Source of the DNA: Marinibacterium sp050389775
GTDB lineage: Bacteria; Pseudomonadota; Alphaproteobacteria; Rhodobacterales; Rhodobacteraceae
Direction: 5' to 3'
Length of the DNA stretch: 64,000 nt
Assembly: GCF_050389775.1 (NCBI RefSeq)
Contig: NZ_CP177144.1
Coordinates: forward strand, 1,426,001 to 1,490,000
This document shows positions 61,342 to 64,000 of the stretch, piece by piece (the stretch's first letter is position 1; every line of letters begins with the position of its first letter). Both the position numbers and the translations under genes were made by a program. Under the pieces are notes generated by a model. That model made no database searches. It worked only from the letters and a program-made list of their open reading frames with translations, and was not told the DNA's origin.

Positions 61342-62472
61342 ATGGAACAACCCGTCAAGAAACCCGAACCCCACGCCCGCGACCCCCATCCCCGCGACCG
61401 GGGCGGCCCGGCCCAGCCGATGCTGATCGCCCGCGATGTCCGCAAGTACTTTCCCATCCATGCCGGGCTGCTCAACCGCCAGGTGGCCGAGGTCAGGGCC
61501 GTCGACGGCGTGTCCTTTTCCGTCATGAAAGGCGAGACCCTGGGCGTGGTCGGTGAATCCGGCTGTGGCAAATCCACCCTGGCCCGGCTCTTGATGCACC
61601 TGATGGACAGGGACGGCGGCGAGATCATCCTCGATGGGCAGGCGGTGAATGCCTATCAGGGCATGCCCCTGTCCGAGCTGCGCCGGTCGATGCAGATGGT
61701 CTTTCAGGACAGCTATTCCTCCCTGAACCCGCGGTTCACGGTCGAGGATTCCGTGGCCTATGGGCCGGCCCGTCAGGCCGGCGTGTCCAGGAAGAAGGCC
61801 CGCGAGATCGCCCGCGACCTGCTGGAAAAGGTCGGCCTGCGGGCCCGGCTCTTCGGCGGGCGCTACCCGCACGAGTTGTCGGGCGGTCAGAAGCAGCGGG
61901 TCAACATCGCCCGGGCGCTGGCGCTGGATCCGCGCATGCTGATCCTGGACGAGGCGGTCTCGGCCCTGGACAAGTCGGTCGAGGCCCAGGTGCTGAACCT
62001 GCTGAACGAGCTCAAGGCCCAGCTGGACCTGACCTATGTCTTTATCAGCCACGACCTGCACGTGGTGCATTACATCTCGGACCGGGTGCTGGTGATGTAT
62101 CTCGGCCAGGTGGTCGAGATCGGCCCGGTCGACCGGATCTATGCCGATCCGCGCCATCCCTACACAAGGGCGCTGCTGGACTGTCAGCTGTCGATGGACC
62201 CCGACGACCGGGTCGACCAGGCCCCGCTGGCCGGCGATCCGCCCAATCCGGTCAACCCGCCCTCGGGGTGCCGGTTCCACCCGCGCTGCCCCTATGCCGA
62301 GGATCTCTGTGCGGCCAAACAGCCCGCCCTGGGCGACACCCTGCGCGCGGGCCGCGACGATCACCTGACGGCCTGTTTCATGGCTCAGCCCGGGTCGGGC
62401 CATTCCCGGGCGCCGGGCCCGGCCGACCTGTTGAAACGCGCCGCGGCGCAGCCCGCCCCGATGGAGGCCTGA
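61342..62472 (+). CDS. dppF: Peptide ABC transporter ATP-binding protein, DppF type
   Basis: 376 residues. Walker A GESGCGKSTLARLL, signature LSGGQKQRVNIARAL, Walker B MLILDEAVSALD and switch His in FISHDLHVVHYISD. The oligopeptide C-terminal extension with NPPSGCRFHPRCPYAEDLC carries cysteines that in related proteins bind an iron-sulfur cluster. The N-terminal 25 residues are Pro/Arg-rich. It pairs with the DppD-type ATPase downstream, one base from it. Confidence 0.93.
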   Translation: MEQPVKKPEPHARDPHPRDRGGPAQPMLIARDVRKYFPIHAGLLNRQVAEVRAVDGVSFSVMKGETLGVVGESGCGKSTLARLLMHLMDRDGGEIILDGQAVNAYQGMPLSELRRSMQMVFQDSYSSLNPRFTVEDSVAYGPARQAGVSRKKAREIARDLLEKVGLRARLFGGRYPHELSGGQKQRVNIARALALDPRMLILDEAVSALDKSVEAQVLNLLNELKAQLDLTYVFISHDLHVVHYISDRVLVMYLGQVVEIGPVDRIYADPRHPYTRALLDCQLSMDPDDRVDQAPLAGDPPNPVNPPSGCRFHPRCPYAEDLCAAKQPALGDTLRAGRDDHLTACFMAQPGSGHSRAPGPADLLKRAAAQPAPMEA

Positions 62473-62473
62473 G

Positions 62474-63463
62474 ATGAACGTCATGTCCCCCGCCGCCGCG
62501 GTCAGCGACACCCTGGTCCGGGTGCAGGACCTGCGCGTCACCTTTGTCAGCCGCGACGAGAAGGTCAGCGCGGTCAATGGCATCAACTTTGACCTGAAGC
62601 GCGGCGAGGTCATGTGCGTGATCGGCGAATCCGGTTCGGGCAAGTCGGTGATGATGCGCGCGCTGATGCGTCTGCATCCGCCCAAACGCACGGTGATCGA
62701 GGGCGGGATGGCGGTCGACGGCCATGACATCCAGGCCGTCACCGAACGCCAGATGCGCCGCTTGCGTGGGTCCACCGTGTCGATGATCTTCCAGGAGCCG
62801 ATGACCGCGCTCGACCCGCTGTACACCATCGGCCAGCAGATCGCCGAGACGGTGCAGATCCACGAAGGCGTCACCCGCGACATGGCGATGAAACGGGCGC
62901 TGGAGCTGTTGCAGCTGGTGCGCGTGCCGTCACCCGAACGCCGGCTTGGGGCCTATCCCCACGAATTGTCCGGCGGGCTGCGCCAGCGGGCGATGATCGC
63001 CGTGGCGCTGTCGTGCAACCCGTCGCTGCTGTTGGCCGACGAGCCGACAACGGCGCTGGATGCCTCGGTGCAGATCCAGGTGCTGGTGCTCCTGCGGCGG
63101 CTGCAGAAGGAACTGGGCATGTCGGTGATATTTGTCACCCATGACCTCGGCGTGGCGGCCCAGATCGCCGACAAGGTGGCGGTGATGTATGCCGGGCGGC
63201 TGGTCGAATACGGCAGCGTGCGCGACGTGCTGCTCAACCCGAAACACCATTACACCCGGGGCATGCTGGCCTCGACCGTGGCCGAGCAGGAAAAGGGCAA
63301 GCCGCTGGGGGCGATCCCCGGCACGCCGCCCGACCTGCGCGCCCTTCCGCCGGGCTGTGCCTTTGCGCCCCGCTGCCGGGCGGCCCGGGCGCTCTGCCGG
63401 TCGGAGCCGCCGGGCGAAAGCGGTGGCGGCCACCGGGTGCGCTGTCACTACCCGCTGGCCTAG
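62474..63463 (+). CDS. dppD: Peptide ABC transporter ATP-binding protein, DppD type
   Basis: 329 residues. Walker A GESGSGKSVMMRAL, signature LSGGLRQRAMIAVAL, Walker B LLLADEPTTALD, switch His FVTHDLGVAAQIAD. The C-terminal LRALPPGCAFAPRCRAARALC contains the conserved cysteines. It completes the ATPase pair of the transporter. The gene stops one base before the converging hypothetical gene. Confidence 0.94.
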   Translation: MNVMSPAAAVSDTLVRVQDLRVTFVSRDEKVSAVNGINFDLKRGEVMCVIGESGSGKSVMMRALMRLHPPKRTVIEGGMAVDGHDIQAVTERQMRRLRGSTVSMIFQEPMTALDPLYTIGQQIAETVQIHEGVTRDMAMKRALELLQLVRVPSPERRLGAYPHELSGGLRQRAMIAVALSCNPSLLLADEPTTALDASVQIQVLVLLRRLQKELGMSVIFVTHDLGVAAQIADKVAVMYAGRLVEYGSVRDVLLNPKHHYTRGMLASTVAEQEKGKPLGAIPGTPPDLRALPPGCAFAPRCRAARALCRSEPPGESGGGHRVRCHYPLA

Positions 63464-63464
63464 C

Positions 63465-64000
63465 TCACAGGCAGACCCAGGCGCCGCCCTGGGTGGCTTC
63501 CAGCTCGGTGAAATGCAGGCGCAGCGGCGGGTGGTCGTCGGTGAAGGACGTGGCAAAGCCGCGCATCGGCAGGTCGCGGCGCACGAAGAACCCGGCGATC
63601 CAGACGCCCAGCAACAGCCCGTTGCCCTCGCGCAGCTCGATCCGGTGGCCCTGCACGTCACCGGTGTCGAGCCGGCCGCTGGTGTTGGACATCTGCGCGT
63701 CGAAACAGATCAGCCCGTTGCTGTAGAACCGCCAGCGCACGCTGTCCCAGGCGCATTCATCGACCTGCGCCGGCTGCGTCCACAGGAAATCCCGCCAGGC
63801 CGGGCCGGGCGTGTCGCCATCGGCCGGGGCGGCGCCGGTGCGCGTGGCATCCGACGGCCCGGCCTGCCAGCGGACGTAATCGCCCGAGATGTCCTCGCGC
63901 CCGATGGGGATGCCGCCATCGGCCAGCCCCAGCGTCCGCTTGATGATGGAATCGCGCAATGCCCCGGCCTTGTCCTCGCCGCCGTCGCGGTCGGCCAGCC
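63465..64000 (-). CDS. Hypothetical protein, start lies outside the window
   Basis: The C-terminal 178 residues are visible and the frame is open at position 64000. It has aromatic-rich beta segments (WDSVRWRFYSNGLICFDAQMSN, GHRIELREGNGLLLGVWIAGFFVRR, RLHFTELEATQGGAWV), like a small beta-sandwich or a lipocalin-like fold. No family was recognised. It converges on dppD with a one-base gap and is probably unrelated to the amide cluster. Confidence 0.6.
   Translation of the reverse strand, partial: LADRDGGEDKAGALRDSIIKRTLGLADGGIPIGREDISGDYVRWQAGPSDATRTGAAPADGDTPGPAWRDFLWTQPAQVDECAWDSVRWRFYSNGLICFDAQMSNTSGRLDTGDVQGHRIELREGNGLLLGVWIAGFFVRRDLPMRGFATSFTDDHPPLRLHFTELEATQGGAWVCL

Overview
The window is GC-rich, gene-dense bacterial DNA with short intergenic gaps and many ATGA or TGATG stop/start overlaps. 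Gene content points to an alphaproteobacterium of the Rhodobacterales/Roseobacter type: a DUF6525-like protein behind a COG0523 GTPase, many ABC uptake operons with Tat-type signal peptides, a paoABC-type aldehyde oxidoreductase and a second, N-type ATP synthase operon. This assignment is inferred from gene content; no rRNA or other phylogenetic marker is present, and I see no tRNA.

Layout. 1-1593: edge of a phage-derived region on the minus strand, with the start of a large terminase gene and two small phage-type genes, plus a possible small RNA on the plus strand. 1867-3389: COG0523 zinc-type GTPase with a Zur-like box, and DUF6525. 3791-7555: small genes, a lone receiver protein, then a translationally coupled signalling set (exported SUOX-fold protein without the molybdenum-ligating cysteine, histidine kinase, LuxR-type response regulator). 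7879-14101: zinc alcohol dehydrogenase, paoABC, LysR regulator. 14290-20959: LysR-pcaD pair; a catC/SDR/YciI/AtoE operon; a divergent hydroxyacyl-CoA dehydrogenase/cyclase pair. 20979-29433: a pectin/rhamnogalacturonan-type oligosaccharide locus (GH105, sugar ABC transporter, Gfo/Idh/MocA oxidoreductase, IclR regulator, SGNH esterase). 29822-36170: a second sugar ABC operon with a GH63-like glycosidase and two unusually built permeases. 36237-40475: periplasmic cyclic nucleotide phosphodiesterase and a flavin-dependent halogenase-like protein. 40610-47469: complete N-ATPase operon atpDCQRBEFAG. 47823-50760: VAO-type flavoprotein and a sulfotransferase. 51102-63463: an amide/peptide cluster (binding protein, formamidase, AmiC-like sensor, MarR regulator, two amidases with a small partner, and a Dpp-type transporter). 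The right edge holds the end of an unidentified gene.

How it fits together. Most of the window is scavenging capacity: plant or algal polysaccharide fragments, sugar-linked compatible solutes or alpha-glucosides, aldehydes, aromatic-derived lactones and amides. Three observations stand out. First, a repeated TTGAA-type palindrome occurs at three separate promoter regions of the amide cluster and beside its MarR gene, suggesting one local regulon. Second, three convergent gene junctions carry unrelated short tandem repeat arrays (about 34 bp, 17 bp x10 and 14 bp x8). Third, the GH63-linked transporter has a DUF11-like extracellular domain inserted in one permease and a four-helix membrane module fused to the other.
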